Of a stretch of 41,705 nt of DNA, positions 24,725 through 32,876 are shown one piece after another. The notes beneath the pieces were generated by a model, which saw only the letters and a list, made by a program, of their open reading frames with translations, ran no database searches and was not told the origin of the DNA. The stretch lies in assembly GCF_001440035.1 (NCBI RefSeq), contig NZ_LJYG01000021.1, forward strand, positions 1 through 41,705, given 5' to 3'. The position numbers were made by a program, and so were the translations under genes. The stretch is from Bradyrhizobium manausense (GTDB lineage Bacteria > Pseudomonadota > Alphaproteobacteria > Rhizobiales > Xanthobacteraceae). Position 1 is the first letter of the stretch, and every line of letters begins with the position of its first letter.

Positions 24725-25660
24725 ATGAAAACACGCGTCTGGATCGCGCTGGGCTGTGCAGTGCTCTTTGCGGCGCCCGCCAAGGCCTGGAATAATTTCG
24801 GACATATGGAGGCAGCTGCGCTGGCCTGGAATCAGCTAACGCCCGCCGCCAAGCAGGAAGCCACGCGCCTTTTAAAGCTCAATCCTCAATACGATGGCTG
24901 GATCCAGGGCGTGCCGGTGAGCCAGCGCGACCAAGTCGCCTTCGTCAAGGCGGCGACCTGGCCGGACCAGATCAAATCGCTCAGCGACTATCACAACGAT
25001 GGTGACAGAAACGGCGATGTTGCGCCGCAGACACCCGAAGCGTCCCAAAATATCGGCTATGCCGATCACTTCCGCCACAAGTACTGGCACTTCATTGACG
25101 AACCGTTCTCGACAGATGGTACCCCATTGCAGCAGCCGCAATCGCCCAACGCGCAGACTCAAGTCGCTGTCTTCAAGAAGACGCTTACGGATAAGACGGT
25201 ATCGGACGACATACGCTCATACGATATTTCCTGGCTGCTGCATCTTATAGGTGACCTGCACCAACCGCTGCATGCGACCTCCCGCTTCACGCACGCCGAG
25301 CAGGATGGCGATGCCGGCGGGAACGACGTGAAGATCAGTTGCACCAAATGTGGAAGCTCCAGAGAGCTCCATGCCTTTTGGGATGGGTTGTTGGGATCGA
25401 CCAGCGCGCCACCACAAGATGCCATCGACGCCGCGGCCGATCTTCGTACCGTGGATGCCGGATCAACGGACGAGAATGACTGGATTCAGGAGAGCTTCGA
25501 GATCGCCAAGACGTCAGTGTACGCGCCGCCGATCCGCAGCGGCGACGGCCCGTACAAGCTCACGCAGGCTTATCAATCGAGGGCCCACAGGATCGCCAAC
25601 CAGCGGATTGCGCTCGCCGGCGCCAGGATTGCGGCGATCCTGAACGATGCATTCAAGTGA
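24725..25660 (+). CDS. S1/P1-family nuclease, secreted
   Basis: This is a 311-residue zinc-dependent nuclease of the S1-P1 / phospholipase C fold that degrades single-stranded DNA or RNA. A signal peptide (residues 1-21, ending AAPAKA) leaves a mature protein starting with Trp22 (WNNFGHMEA), the N-terminal zinc ligand of this family. Further ligands and signatures are ATWPDQIK, KYWHFIDEP, ISWLLHLIGDLHQPLHA, GGNDVKISC and LHAFWDGLLG. ATG 24725 follows GTGAGGATTTTCC. The gene is intact, unlike several neighbours, and the product would act in the periplasm or outside the cell. Confidence 0.92.
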   Translation: MKTRVWIALGCAVLFAAPAKAWNNFGHMEAAALAWNQLTPAAKQEATRLLKLNPQYDGWIQGVPVSQRDQVAFVKAATWPDQIKSLSDYHNDGDRNGDVAPQTPEASQNIGYADHFRHKYWHFIDEPFSTDGTPLQQPQSPNAQTQVAVFKKTLTDKTVSDDIRSYDISWLLHLIGDLHQPLHATSRFTHAEQDGDAGGNDVKISCTKCGSSRELHAFWDGLLGSTSAPPQDAIDAAADLRTVDAGSTDENDWIQESFEIAKTSVYAPPIRSGDGPYKLTQAYQSRAHRIANQRIALAGARIAAILNDAFK

Positions 25661-26122
25661 GCGTCTGTCTGGGCTCGTCATAAGTTGTTGCGTACGATGG
25701 TCCGGCGTGAACGTTTCTAAATGCTATTCGTGTTTCACGGCTCCTTGCCGGATCATTTCGAGTAAAAACGAGCATGCCAGGACGGATCATTGTTCCATTT
25801 AGATGTGTGCCAGCGTTTTCGGAACGAAAGCCGCCAATGATACAGTGAAGGTTTTCCTGCCATTTGGCAGCTGCTCTGCATTGGTCGCCCGCGTTGGGTG
25901 GGGCCGTCGCTTCTAGGCGGGGGCCCCTTGCCGCGAAGGCCCCGGTTACGCGAAACATCGGCACCTTCGCGCCCGCTACCAGAATGGGCGCGGTTGGCGC
26001 ATGGCGACAAGAAGCTTTGCTCGTTAGTGTTATCAATCAAGGTTTTTCGCCGCGCAATGCTCCGCGCGCTGTCGTGATCTGCTAGATTGATCTTTTGGGA
26101 GCGTTGTTTGTTTGGGTGATAT
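25661..26122. other. Gene-poor stretch
   Basis: I see no supported gene here. Overlapping minus-strand frames (25653-26036 and 25753-26151) are open by chance in GC-rich sequence and show no recognisable motif or ribosome binding site. Confidence 0.45.
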
Positions 26123-26326
26123 ATGTCGTATTCGGTTGAGTTGATCGTCAACGGCTATGTCAGACTAAACGATCGTGCCGCGCTGGAGAGGCTTCTTGCA
26201 CATCGGCGGGAGCTGCTGAGGCAACTAACGAGTGTCACCGGCATCGATCCAAGTCGAGCCGTCGAGCAAGTCAGCCAAGAAATCGCAATCATCGAAGCTG
26301 GGCTTGCGACGATCGCGCCAGAGTGA
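26123..26326 (+). CDS. Small conserved rhizobial hypothetical protein
   Basis: This is a 67-residue protein from ATG 26123. It reads MSYSVELIVNGYVRLNDRAA, then a long amphipathic helix (LERLLAHRRELLRQL) and ends AIIEAGLATIAPE. The strand-plus-helices layout and wording are familiar from small proteins of rhizobial symbiosis islands. No function is known to me. It lies about 460 bases from another small coiled-coil gene on the opposite strand. Confidence 0.7.
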   Translation: MSYSVELIVNGYVRLNDRAALERLLAHRRELLRQLTSVTGIDPSRAVEQVSQEIAIIEAGLATIAPE

Positions 26327-26791
26327 GGAAGGTTGATCGTTCAGTGGAGCCGAGCTACTTGGTGTCGTCGTCGGTCCATGGCCTCCACGCCCAGAAGGGT
26401 CAACTCAGCAACGACTAGCGCGAGCAAAGTGGTCCAGAGACAGTCGCAGAAACCGGCGGACAGCAGCTTACGCGCACGATAACGCCTTTCGACCAAATGA
26501 AGCGCCGCGCCGAGTATATTGGCGCGACGTCTTCGCCTTGGGTGGACCCGGACAGGGCAATGTCCGGTGCGCTGAGCCTAGACGCCGCGCTGCGCCACAG
26601 CAATCAAACCCTTGCATTAAGCTTGATGTCGCTGCTGCAGGTTAATTCTGGAACCGCCATTTTGCGCAGACATTGGCTGACGTTTCAGCGAGGGCGCGAC
26701 GCTGAGGCCCGGCAACAGGATCCAGAGCAATTCATTGTTGGAAAACCAGCCGCTCTACATTCAGATCGCGCAGGGCTTTAGTCTCGCGTTC
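26327..26791. other. Gene-poor stretch between two small genes
   Basis: A plus-strand frame starting MKRRAEYIGATSSPWVD (26497-26781) is open, but its second half overlaps the small minus-strand gene region and has no recognisable motif. No RNA gene or repeat was seen. Confidence 0.4.
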
Positions 26792-26953
26792 TCACTTGCG
26801 AGCCTGCTTAGGTCGATCAAGAAGGTCGAGCGCAGTGTTTACCTGCTGAAGCTGACGCTCAATCTCCTGGCGCTGCTCAACGTCTTGGGTCAAATCAAGT
26901 TGCTCAATGAGCTTCTGCTTTCGGGCGAGCAGATTTTGAATGACTGTCGACAT
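26792..26953 (-). CDS. Short coiled-coil protein (53 residues)
   Basis: The minus-strand ATG at 26951-26953 is preceded by GGAGGTCAG, a strong ribosome binding site. The product reads MSTVIQNLLARKQKLIEQLD, continues with a heptad-rich helix (QRQEIERQLQQVNTALDLLD) and ends RPKQARK. It is an intact, almost entirely helical coiled-coil protein of a kind common in rhizobia. A plus-strand frame across the same DNA is rejected because it has no ribosome binding site and mirrors this helix as a run of Leu. Confidence 0.75.
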   Translation of the reverse strand: MSTVIQNLLARKQKLIEQLDLTQDVEQRQEIERQLQQVNTALDLLDRPKQARK

Positions 26954-27177
26954 CTGACCTCCGTTACAGCTCTCAGGCCGATCGCGGGATGCTGCCTGTC
27001 ACCCTGATCCAGCGCCTCTTTCGGCCGCCATAGAGCGGGTCGCGATGCTTAGGGGTAACTTCATGGGCCTCAATGCGCTCGGATCGCGACCGCCGCCAAG
27101 CGCAGCAGCCGCGCCGCAAGTAAACCGTAGGCAAGATCGGGCCGACGCCGGACGATCCCGTTTGTAGAAGAACGACA

Positions 27178-28219
27178 CTATCTGCCTAGAGAAGGTGGCG
27201 GCGTCTCCTTTGTGCGCGTTGGCAAGATCGGATACTCGATGTTGGGTAGGCGCCCGCTCAGTGAATGTAGAAACGCAACAATATCGTTGTTCTCCGTCTC
27301 GCTGAGCCTGGCGCCGAGCTGGACTTCGCTCATAATTCCTACGGCTTCCTTGAGAGTCCAAACCTGACCCGAATGGAAGTAGGGAGCCCGCAAGGCAACA
27401 TTGCGCAAGGGGGCGACACGGAACACGTATTGGTCGCTGAAGGCCTTGGTGAGCGCGAACCGTCCCTTGTCGGCCGCAGGAAGCAATTTGATATCAGGCT
27501 TTTTGATTACACCAAACGGGAACAAATCCTGTCCCCCAATATTGATTCCGCTATGGCAGGAGGCGCACCCTTTGTTCATGAACAGCCGCAATCCCGCCTT
27601 TTGTTGGTCGTTCGGAGCGTTGGCATCGCCATTCAGGTACTGGTCGAACGGAGCCGCCGGTCGTGAGAGTAGCTTCAAAAGCCTCGAGCGCCTTCGCGAA
27701 ATTGTCGAAGGTGACCGGCGGTATATCACGCGGGAAGGCTTGCTTGAATTTACCGACATAATCTTCCATCGAATTCAACGTGCTCGTCACGTGATCCGGA
27801 GTCGCATTCATTTCGGCACTCGCCTGAACGGGACCCTTGGCTTGTGTTTTGTGATCCGTCGCGCGTCCGTCCCAGAACTGCGCGACATTGAACACCGCAT
27901 TGTAGGCGGTTGGTGCCCGACGCGCCCCCTTTTGCCAGCCGTGACCAACGGATGTGGGACCGGCGTCGACCCCGCCGGTGCCGAGATTATGGCGCGTATT
28001 GCAGCTAATGACTCCACTCGCCGAGAGCCGAGGGTCGAAAAACAGCATCTTGCCGAGCTCGGCTTTCTCGGTCGTGACAGGATTGTCTTTTACCGCGGGA
28101 ATAGCAGATGGGATCGGTTTGAAAATCTGTTTGGCTGCCACCATCAAATCATCGTTCGCGATATCATGGGATGATGAGACGAGCACGAGAATGGTAGCAA
28201 TAGACAACTTGCGCATCAT
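27178..28219 (-). pseudogene. Di-haem cytochrome c peroxidase, frameshifted and haem-site mutated
   Basis: From ATG 28219 the frame gives a signal-like N-terminus and then ELGKMLFFDPRLSASGVISC, the N-terminal half of a MauG/CcpA-type periplasmic peroxidase. The first haem motif reads CNTRH instead of CxxCH, so the second Cys is lost. Near 27655-27664 the frame breaks after EATLTT; the other frame continues AAPFDQYLNGDANAPND and includes the second haem site CASCH and APYFHSGQVWTLKEAVGIM. One base appears missing at the junction. Both lesions argue for a pseudogene. Confidence 0.85.
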
Positions 28220-29114
28220 GTGAGACTTCCGGCTCTTTCGACGCCGCTACCGAACAATACTTCTTCAGGGCGGCACTCACTACATGATGCCTGCAACCAT
28301 GCAGAAACTGAGCCAATTATCGCGCTGCAAGTTTTCCTGCTAGATGTCCGCTTCGTGACACATTGGCAGTAGCTCGACACAAGTACGTCGGCCTCGCACG
28401 AAGGATGTAGTTTTGCCGCTCTTCGAGAAGGCAGAACCGTATCTCTAACGGCACGTCAATTGCATCACACCGCGACATCACAGGCACCTGTCTCGCGAGG
28501 TCAGATGAAGGTTGCGCAATTGGATCCCAATCAATGTCACAGACGCTACAGTATGAAATGGATCCCGCTGCTTGAAGTTTTGCAGATCCGTCGCGCTGCC
28601 AAGGCGCGCTCCCAATCGCTTGGGACTCTGTCCCGTCTGGAAGGCAGGGGCTTTGCCTGTCACGCCGAGATGAGGCCTCGCGGAGCTCGATATGGCTTCG
28701 AGGCGCGCGAATAAACTTAAGCTAACCGTCGGCCTGGATGGATTGGTGGCGCGTCATGAGCTTCTGCACCACGACATCTTAGGTGACTTGCTACATTCCA
28801 TGGCACGCCCTGCCCGCAAGCAGAAAGCGTAACGGGGTGCCAAGGAGAGCGGATGAAAAGGTTTCTCATGTCTAAAGCGAAACGACTTGAAATAATCAAC
28901 CGGCCACCACCTTACAGCTCAGTTGGCCTGCATACGCGCCGTCATTGGAATAGCCCTGGGTATTGGAGAGAGCGAGGTGTAAGTGAGCGCTGCCTGGCAG
29001 CGGGCTGTTCGGTGGCCGCCTACGGGGCCGAGGTGCCTGATGGCAGTCACCTGGTTCGGTCTCACGGCCCTTCTTCGACCGACAATCCGACAATTGCAAG
29101 GAGAACGACGAGGC
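28220..29114. other. Gene-poor stretch upstream of the LPMO remnant
   Basis: No supported gene. Frames at 28460-28714 (plus) and 28896-29159 (minus) lack motifs. The frame that leads into the LPMO from 28853 would add about 85 residues before a signal peptide, which is not biologically sensible. Confidence 0.45.
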
Positions 29115-29812
29115 ATGAATTTCGACCCTGGTCCAGTGCGCTCTTGGGCGGCGCGGCATCGCTGTTCGTCGTTGCGAGCGCGTTGGCGCAAGGTCGCCTC
29201 ACCGAGCCAGCCTCACGCGTCGTGTTGTGTGCCGAACACAGGAATAAGGATTGTCCAATTGATCTGCAAAGGGCAAGCTCGATGGAGAGCGGTAAGTTCT
29301 TCCCGGCAATCAAGGGAGGGCTGTTAGACTTGACCGCGCCGACCGATGTGCAGAATGCGGCGCCACCAGAGGACGGCCACATCGCCGGCAGCAGCGTACG
29401 CGGTGATGTGCCCTTGCTCAATGAGCAGACGCCGACGCGCTGGGAGAAGATTGTTCTGCGCCCCGGCGCGAAGCAGAAGTTCAAGTGGGAATACGGGGCG
29501 GTTCACCTGACGAGGCGTTGGAACTACTTCATCACACGGATGGGGTGGAATCCGTCCTCGCCGCTCACGCGCGCGCAGTTCGAAGCGAAGCCATTCTGCA
29601 CGGTTCAGAATCCCGGCCAGCCCTTTTGGGATCCGAATGCCAACCTTATTCCCCCGGAGCCCACCGAGCACATGTGCGACCTGCCAAAGCGCACGGGCTA
29701 TCAGGTTATTTTGGCTGTGTGGGAAATCGCCAGTAGCCCAATGGCGTTCTATCAGATCGTCGATGCGACGTTCGAGGAACGCAAGTCGTCGAGCGCCAAT
29801 GGCTCCGATTGA
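29115..29812 (+). pseudogene. AA10 lytic polysaccharide monooxygenase (GbpA-like), damaged
   Basis: The body matches chitin-active AA10 enzymes: GRLTEPASRVVLCAEHRNKD, LNEQTPTRWEKIVLRPGAKQ, FKWEYGAVHLTRRWNYFIT (second copper-brace His), GWNPSSPLTRAQFE and GYQVILAVWEIASSPMAFYQ. Two lesions are visible. The natural start is probably the ATG at 29115 after AAGGAG, but it is out of frame with the signal peptide (PWSSALLGGAASLFVVASALA) by what looks like one lost base near 29118-29122. The residue after the cleavage site, which must be His to bind copper, is Gln (AQGRL where AHGRL is expected). The product would be neither exported normally nor active. Confidence 0.8.
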
Positions 29813-30114
29813 CGGGGCGGAGTGTCGCCCGCCGAAATGAAGCGGGCACTTGGCTGACCGAGCGCTGATCCACCACAAACAGGTGGCCGACTGCGGGTCA
29901 CCTTTCTGTGGGCGATGAAGTCATGTAACGTGCGCCTCAATTCAAAGTAGGGCTCTCAAGACTCGGTGCGTCGTCTGAAAGCCTTATTCACGATCTCTGG
30001 GCTGCGGGTACTGGCCGAATAGGCCACCGCGTATTCCAAAGTAGGCCGTTGGCCAGATAGTATAGCTCAAGGAGTCTTTGAATCTCGATTCCCGCCGGAA
30101 ATGCTACCTTCCCA

Positions 30115-30364
30115 ATGGCCAACGACCTCTTAGAGCGAATGACCCGGAACCTCAGGGGGGACTGGACCATTAAGGATGTGGAAACGGTTTGCGCGGAACA
30201 TAACGTGTCCTGCAAGCCGCCAACGGAACGGGGCGTGGATCACACTATAAGGTGTCACACCCGCGTATTGATCACATTCAAACCCTTCCCTCTAAAAGGC
30301 CCATAAGCCTGTATATATACGCAGATTAGTGAAGTTCCTCGAAGTGGTCAGGGGGATCAAGTGA
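30115..30364 (+). pseudogene. hicA: hicA toxin, frameshifted at its 3' end
   Basis: HicA is a small RNA-binding toxin that cleaves mRNA. The frame from ATG 30115 (ANDLLERMTRNLRGDWTIKD, GVDHTIRCH with the active His) stops at 30306 after KGP. In the next frame the sequence continues AHKPVYIRRLVKFLEVVRGI to a TGA at 30362 that overlaps the hicB start, exactly the expected HicA end. The switch lies in the run AAAA at 30294-30297; one A fewer restores an 82-residue HicA. It could be a true mutation, a sequencing error or slippage. Confidence 0.7.
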
Positions 30365-30600
30365 GTATCTCGACTGAATACGCTGTGACAATCCGACCGC
30401 TTCGTGTTGCCGATGGGGGCGGTTTTATCGCTCTGGTTCCCGATCTTCCCGGATGCATGTCCGACGGCCAGACGCCCGAAGAGGCGATGGCAAACGCTCA
30501 GGACGCTATCGCATGCTGGATTGAGGCCGCCCATGAAATGGGACGCCCGATTCCGCAGCCAACTCCGGAAGAACCAGTTCAGATGCTCAAATTCGGCTGA
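30361..30600 (+). CDS. hicB: HicB antitoxin
   Basis: This is a 79-residue HicB from GTG 30361 behind GGTCAGGGGGATCAA. It has the partial RNase H-like fold: YAVTIRPLRVADGGGFIALV, PDLPGCMSDGQTPEEAMANA, DAIACWIEAAHEMGRPIPQP. It sequesters HicA. There is no C-terminal helix-turn-helix or ribbon-helix-helix domain, so autoregulation would need another factor. Its start overlaps the restored hicA stop, and it is followed 10 bases later by a strong terminator. Confidence 0.9.
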   Translation: MSISTEYAVTIRPLRVADGGGFIALVPDLPGCMSDGQTPEEAMANAQDAIACWIEAAHEMGRPIPQPTPEEPVQMLKFG

Positions 30601-30610
30601 TTAGCCATAG

Positions 30611-30638
30611 AAAAAGCCCGCCGGTTGGCGGGCTTTTT
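30611..30638 (+). terminator. Rho-independent terminator after hicB
   Basis: AAAAAGCCCGCC at 30611-30622 pairs perfectly with GGCGGGCTTTTT at 30627-30638 across a GGTT loop. The A5/T5 flanks make it able to work in both directions. It closes the hicAB transcript. Confidence 0.95.
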
Positions 30639-30640
30639 CT

Positions 30641-31161
30641 AGGCCAGTGCGAAATCCAATTTAGGCCACTGGGGGTTAAAACAGGCCAGTGCCCACGCTG
30701 CGCGACCGTCGGATTTCCGTCTTCCCGCGCAGAGAGGTCGAAGCGGCGCTCGCGCTACAGCTCCCGGGGCCCGATGAGATCGAGCATCCCGCGCGCGTCG
30801 GCGCGCGCGTTTCCGCAGACCTGAAGAGGCAAGCCGTCGAAGCGGGCTCGCGGCGCACTAGGTGGGAAAGCGCCTCGGGATCCACCACAAGAACGTCGCC
30901 AAATGGGTCGAACACTTCGCCAAGACCGGTCGGATCGAGCCCGCCGGCAAACTCGATCCCTACGCCGAACGCATCGCTGCGATGACCGAGGCGGATCCGG
31001 CGCGCAGCACCAACCGTCTTTGGGCGGAGTTCAAGGAGAAGGAAGGGTGCGAGGTAGCCTACAGCAGGTTCTCCCGTTTCCTCGCGGAGATCGGGTTTTC
31101 GCGCGACCCTGCGACGAAATTGCTTCAGCGGAACCGCCCACTGAGCGACGAGGGCGGATGA
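30641..31161 (+). pseudogene. Transposase-like remnant with terminal repeats
   Basis: AGGCCAGTGC occurs at 30641-30650 and again at about 30683-30692, with CCACTGG between, reminiscent of the repeated ends of IS21-type elements. The frame from GTG 30862 encodes about 99 residues: a helix-turn-helix-like start (KRLGIHHKNVAKWVEHFAKT), LDPYAERIAAMTEADPARST and a second winged-helix-like part (CEVAYSRFSRFLAEIGFSRD), as found in the DNA-binding end of IS transposases. No catalytic domain follows. It is probably an IS fragment. Confidence 0.45.
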
Positions 31162-31367
31162 TCGCGATCACCGCGATCGGCGTGGTCGCGATCGGCAGCG
31201 CGATCGACATCATGACCGGCACCATGATCGGCATCGGCATGGTCGGCGGGGATCATGCCGGTGCCGTGATACGCCATGCCGCCGATGCCGAGATCAGCGG
31301 CAGCAGCAGCGGCAGATCGGGACGGGAGCCGCAGCAGGCGGGCGTCGACATGTCGACGAAGCCGCTG
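31162..31367. repeat. Low-complexity CGATC/GGCAT-rich stretch
   Basis: Short words such as GCGATC, CGGCATG and GGCAGCA recur between 31162 and 31340, giving artificial open frames on both strands (for example runs of Ile/Met/Ala). No gene is supported. Confidence 0.55.
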
Positions 31368-32534
31368 TCACTGCGTCGGCGCGGCGGTCGGTCTCGCTAT
31401 AGAGACGCGCGCGAGAAGACCATCCTTGCCGCCCGTGAGTCCGTACTCGTCTGCCGGCTCCCCGTCGAGTTTGGCCGCTTCCGCTACTCCCTTCGAGAGC
31501 ATGGCGAATGTGTCGTCAGAAAGACGCAGAGCGCCAACGCCGAGGCGACGTCGCCATCTCGCTCCGCGTTCCCAAGCCTCCATCCACGCGAAACCCAGGT
31601 CGCTGTTGCGCTTGACGGCATCGAATGCCTGAATGAGTGCGCCCGCCTGGTTGATATCCTTCTTGGCCTTGTCCGCAAAGAACACGTTTCGTTTGGTGGC
31701 GACGATCAACTTGTGGATGGCGTAGCGCTCCGGCGCCGGCACAAGAACCGGCACGCCGGCGTCGTGCAAGACCACGGAGCGGATCGGCTCATGGATCAGG
31801 TAGTCCAGGAATCGCAACACCTGCGCCCCTACGGACGGCCCCAACGACGGCATCGGCGTCAGCCTGGAGGAGTAGTCCTCGTCGCCGCGGTTTGGCGTAA
31901 GGAACTCGACCTTGAAGCCGGTGGCGTTGGCGAAACCGCTGAATAGCTTGGTTTCGTCGGGAGAGAACGAGGGCGCAAACGTCGGATCCACCTTTTTCAA
32001 GATGTCTTCGATGTCCGGCATGCTTTCATCGATGGAGATCGAGATGCCGTAGAATTTTGCGATGTCCATGTCCTCGGTCGTGACGAGTTCGTCGGGGAGC
32101 CTGACGCCGAGGACGCCACTATACGTCTGATAGGCCATCGAACCGACGAGCGTGGCGCGAAGTCGAAAAAGTCCCGCGCGCGCGAGTTCATTGACGACGA
32201 GACCTTCCATGTGAGGAGGGGCGGGATAGCCAGCCCGCCTCAACTTGGCCGCGAGCTCGCGACGAGCGCGATAGCCGATTTTGGTGCGCTGAAATGCTTC
32301 GGCGCGCTTGGCGATCTCCGGATCGTCGGCTGGTCCCACGTATTTGAGGGCCGTCTTCGTTGGTCCCTCGCCGCCGGACGGCTGATAGGCCTTGTAGTAA
32401 TAGTAGTCGCGATTGGCCCGCTTCTGTTTGAGAAAGGTCCCGTTCTCCGGGAAATTCTCGTCGAAGTCCGCGTCAGTCGCTTTCTGAACCAGGTCGGAGA
32501 ACATCACCTGGTCGATGTTTGAAAACTGCTTCAT
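31368..32534 (-). CDS. GSU2403-family nucleotidyltransferase-fold protein
   Basis: This 388-residue protein starts at ATG 32534. The centre holds a polymerase-beta-like nucleotidyltransferase core: LVGSMAYQTYSGVLGVRLP (GS motif) and TEDMDIAKFYGI (DxD metal site), then FKVEFLTPNRGDEDYSS and a C-terminal helical part (VPVLVPAPERYAIHKLIVAT). The family is often annotated near mobile elements; its substrate is unknown to me. By analogy with AbiEii and MenT it could modify nucleotides or tRNA, but that is inference. Three tandem palindromes lie directly before the start, and the gene is divergent from the Wadjet operon. Confidence 0.8.
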   Translation of the reverse strand: MKQFSNIDQVMFSDLVQKATDADFDENFPENGTFLKQKRANRDYYYYKAYQPSGGEGPTKTALKYVGPADDPEIAKRAEAFQRTKIGYRARRELAAKLRRAGYPAPPHMEGLVVNELARAGLFRLRATLVGSMAYQTYSGVLGVRLPDELVTTEDMDIAKFYGISISIDESMPDIEDILKKVDPTFAPSFSPDETKLFSGFANATGFKVEFLTPNRGDEDYSSRLTPMPSLGPSVGAQVLRFLDYLIHEPIRSVVLHDAGVPVLVPAPERYAIHKLIVATKRNVFFADKAKKDINQAGALIQAFDAVKRNSDLGFAWMEAWERGARWRRRLGVGALRLSDDTFAMLSKGVAEAAKLDGEPADEYGLTGGKDGLLARVSIARPTAAPTQ

Positions 32535-32540
32535 AGGTCT

Positions 32541-32635
32541 TTGTTACCATTTTGGCGAAGTGGTAACAAATGTTTTGTATCCATTCTGCCGAAATGGTAA
32601 CAAGGCTTGTTGCCACTTTGGCAGAATGGTAACAA
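32541..32635. promoter_or_regulatory. Three tandem 29-bp palindromes before the nucleotidyltransferase gene
   Basis: Copies lie at 32541-32569, 32575-32603 and 32607-32635. Copy 1 has perfect half-sites TTGTTACCA-N11-TGGTAACAA. Copy 3 is TTGTTGCCA-N11-TGGTAACAA, and copy 2 has TTGTATCCA on the left. The centre carries TTTTGGCGAAG or its near complement. Spacing is 34 and 32 bases, about three helix turns. Copy 1 ends seven bases before the ATG at 32534, covering the ribosome binding region. This is an operator array or a set of 5'-leader RNA hairpins. Confidence 0.85.
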
Positions 32636-32723
32636 CAACAAATTCAACGGCTTGCGATGAAATTGTTCCGCTGGAACTGGAACCGTCTCCAGCCTGCGTT
32701 GACACCTTGCGACTTTCGGGGGC

Positions 32724-32753
32724 TCGACAGTGCCCGGCCCAGAAGGCTATATA
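32724..32753 (+). promoter_or_regulatory. Candidate promoter of the Wadjet operon
   Basis: TCGACA at 32724-32729 and TATATA around 32748-32753, spaced about 18 bases, resemble a sigma-70 promoter. It lies about 120 bases before the chosen jetA start and outside the palindrome array, so the operon may be regulated separately from the divergent gene. Confidence 0.4.
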
Positions 32754-32876
32754 AGAACATACTAAGAACCATTCCTCCGGTTGTACCCTTTCGAACTCGC
32801 TCTCAATAACCAATATTCTCCGGCACATCATGAGTATAAGGGGCCGACCCGCAGTCGGCCCGAGGAGGAGTGTCCA

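Noticed and set aside
26735..27007. Plus-strand Leu-rich frame (YIQIAQGFSLAFSLASLL)
   Set aside because: It mirrors the small minus-strand coiled-coil gene, which has the better ribosome binding site and composition.
28798..28815. TGGCAC as a sigma-54 (-24/-12) promoter before the LPMO remnant
   Set aside because: The -12 element is GCCCG where TTGC(A/T) is expected, and no NifA-type TGT-N10-ACA site was seen nearby.
28853..29114. ATG 28853 as the LPMO start
   Set aside because: It would place about 85 unrelated residues before the signal peptide; the ATG at 29115 with one lost base explains the gene better.
31031..31240. Minus-strand frame rich in Met, Ile and Pro as a membrane protein
   Set aside because: It arises from the low-complexity CGATC/GGCAT repeats and has no ribosome binding site.
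32541..32635. The three repeats as a CRISPR array
   Set aside because: The spacers are only 3-5 bases, the repeats are full palindromes, and no cas genes are present.
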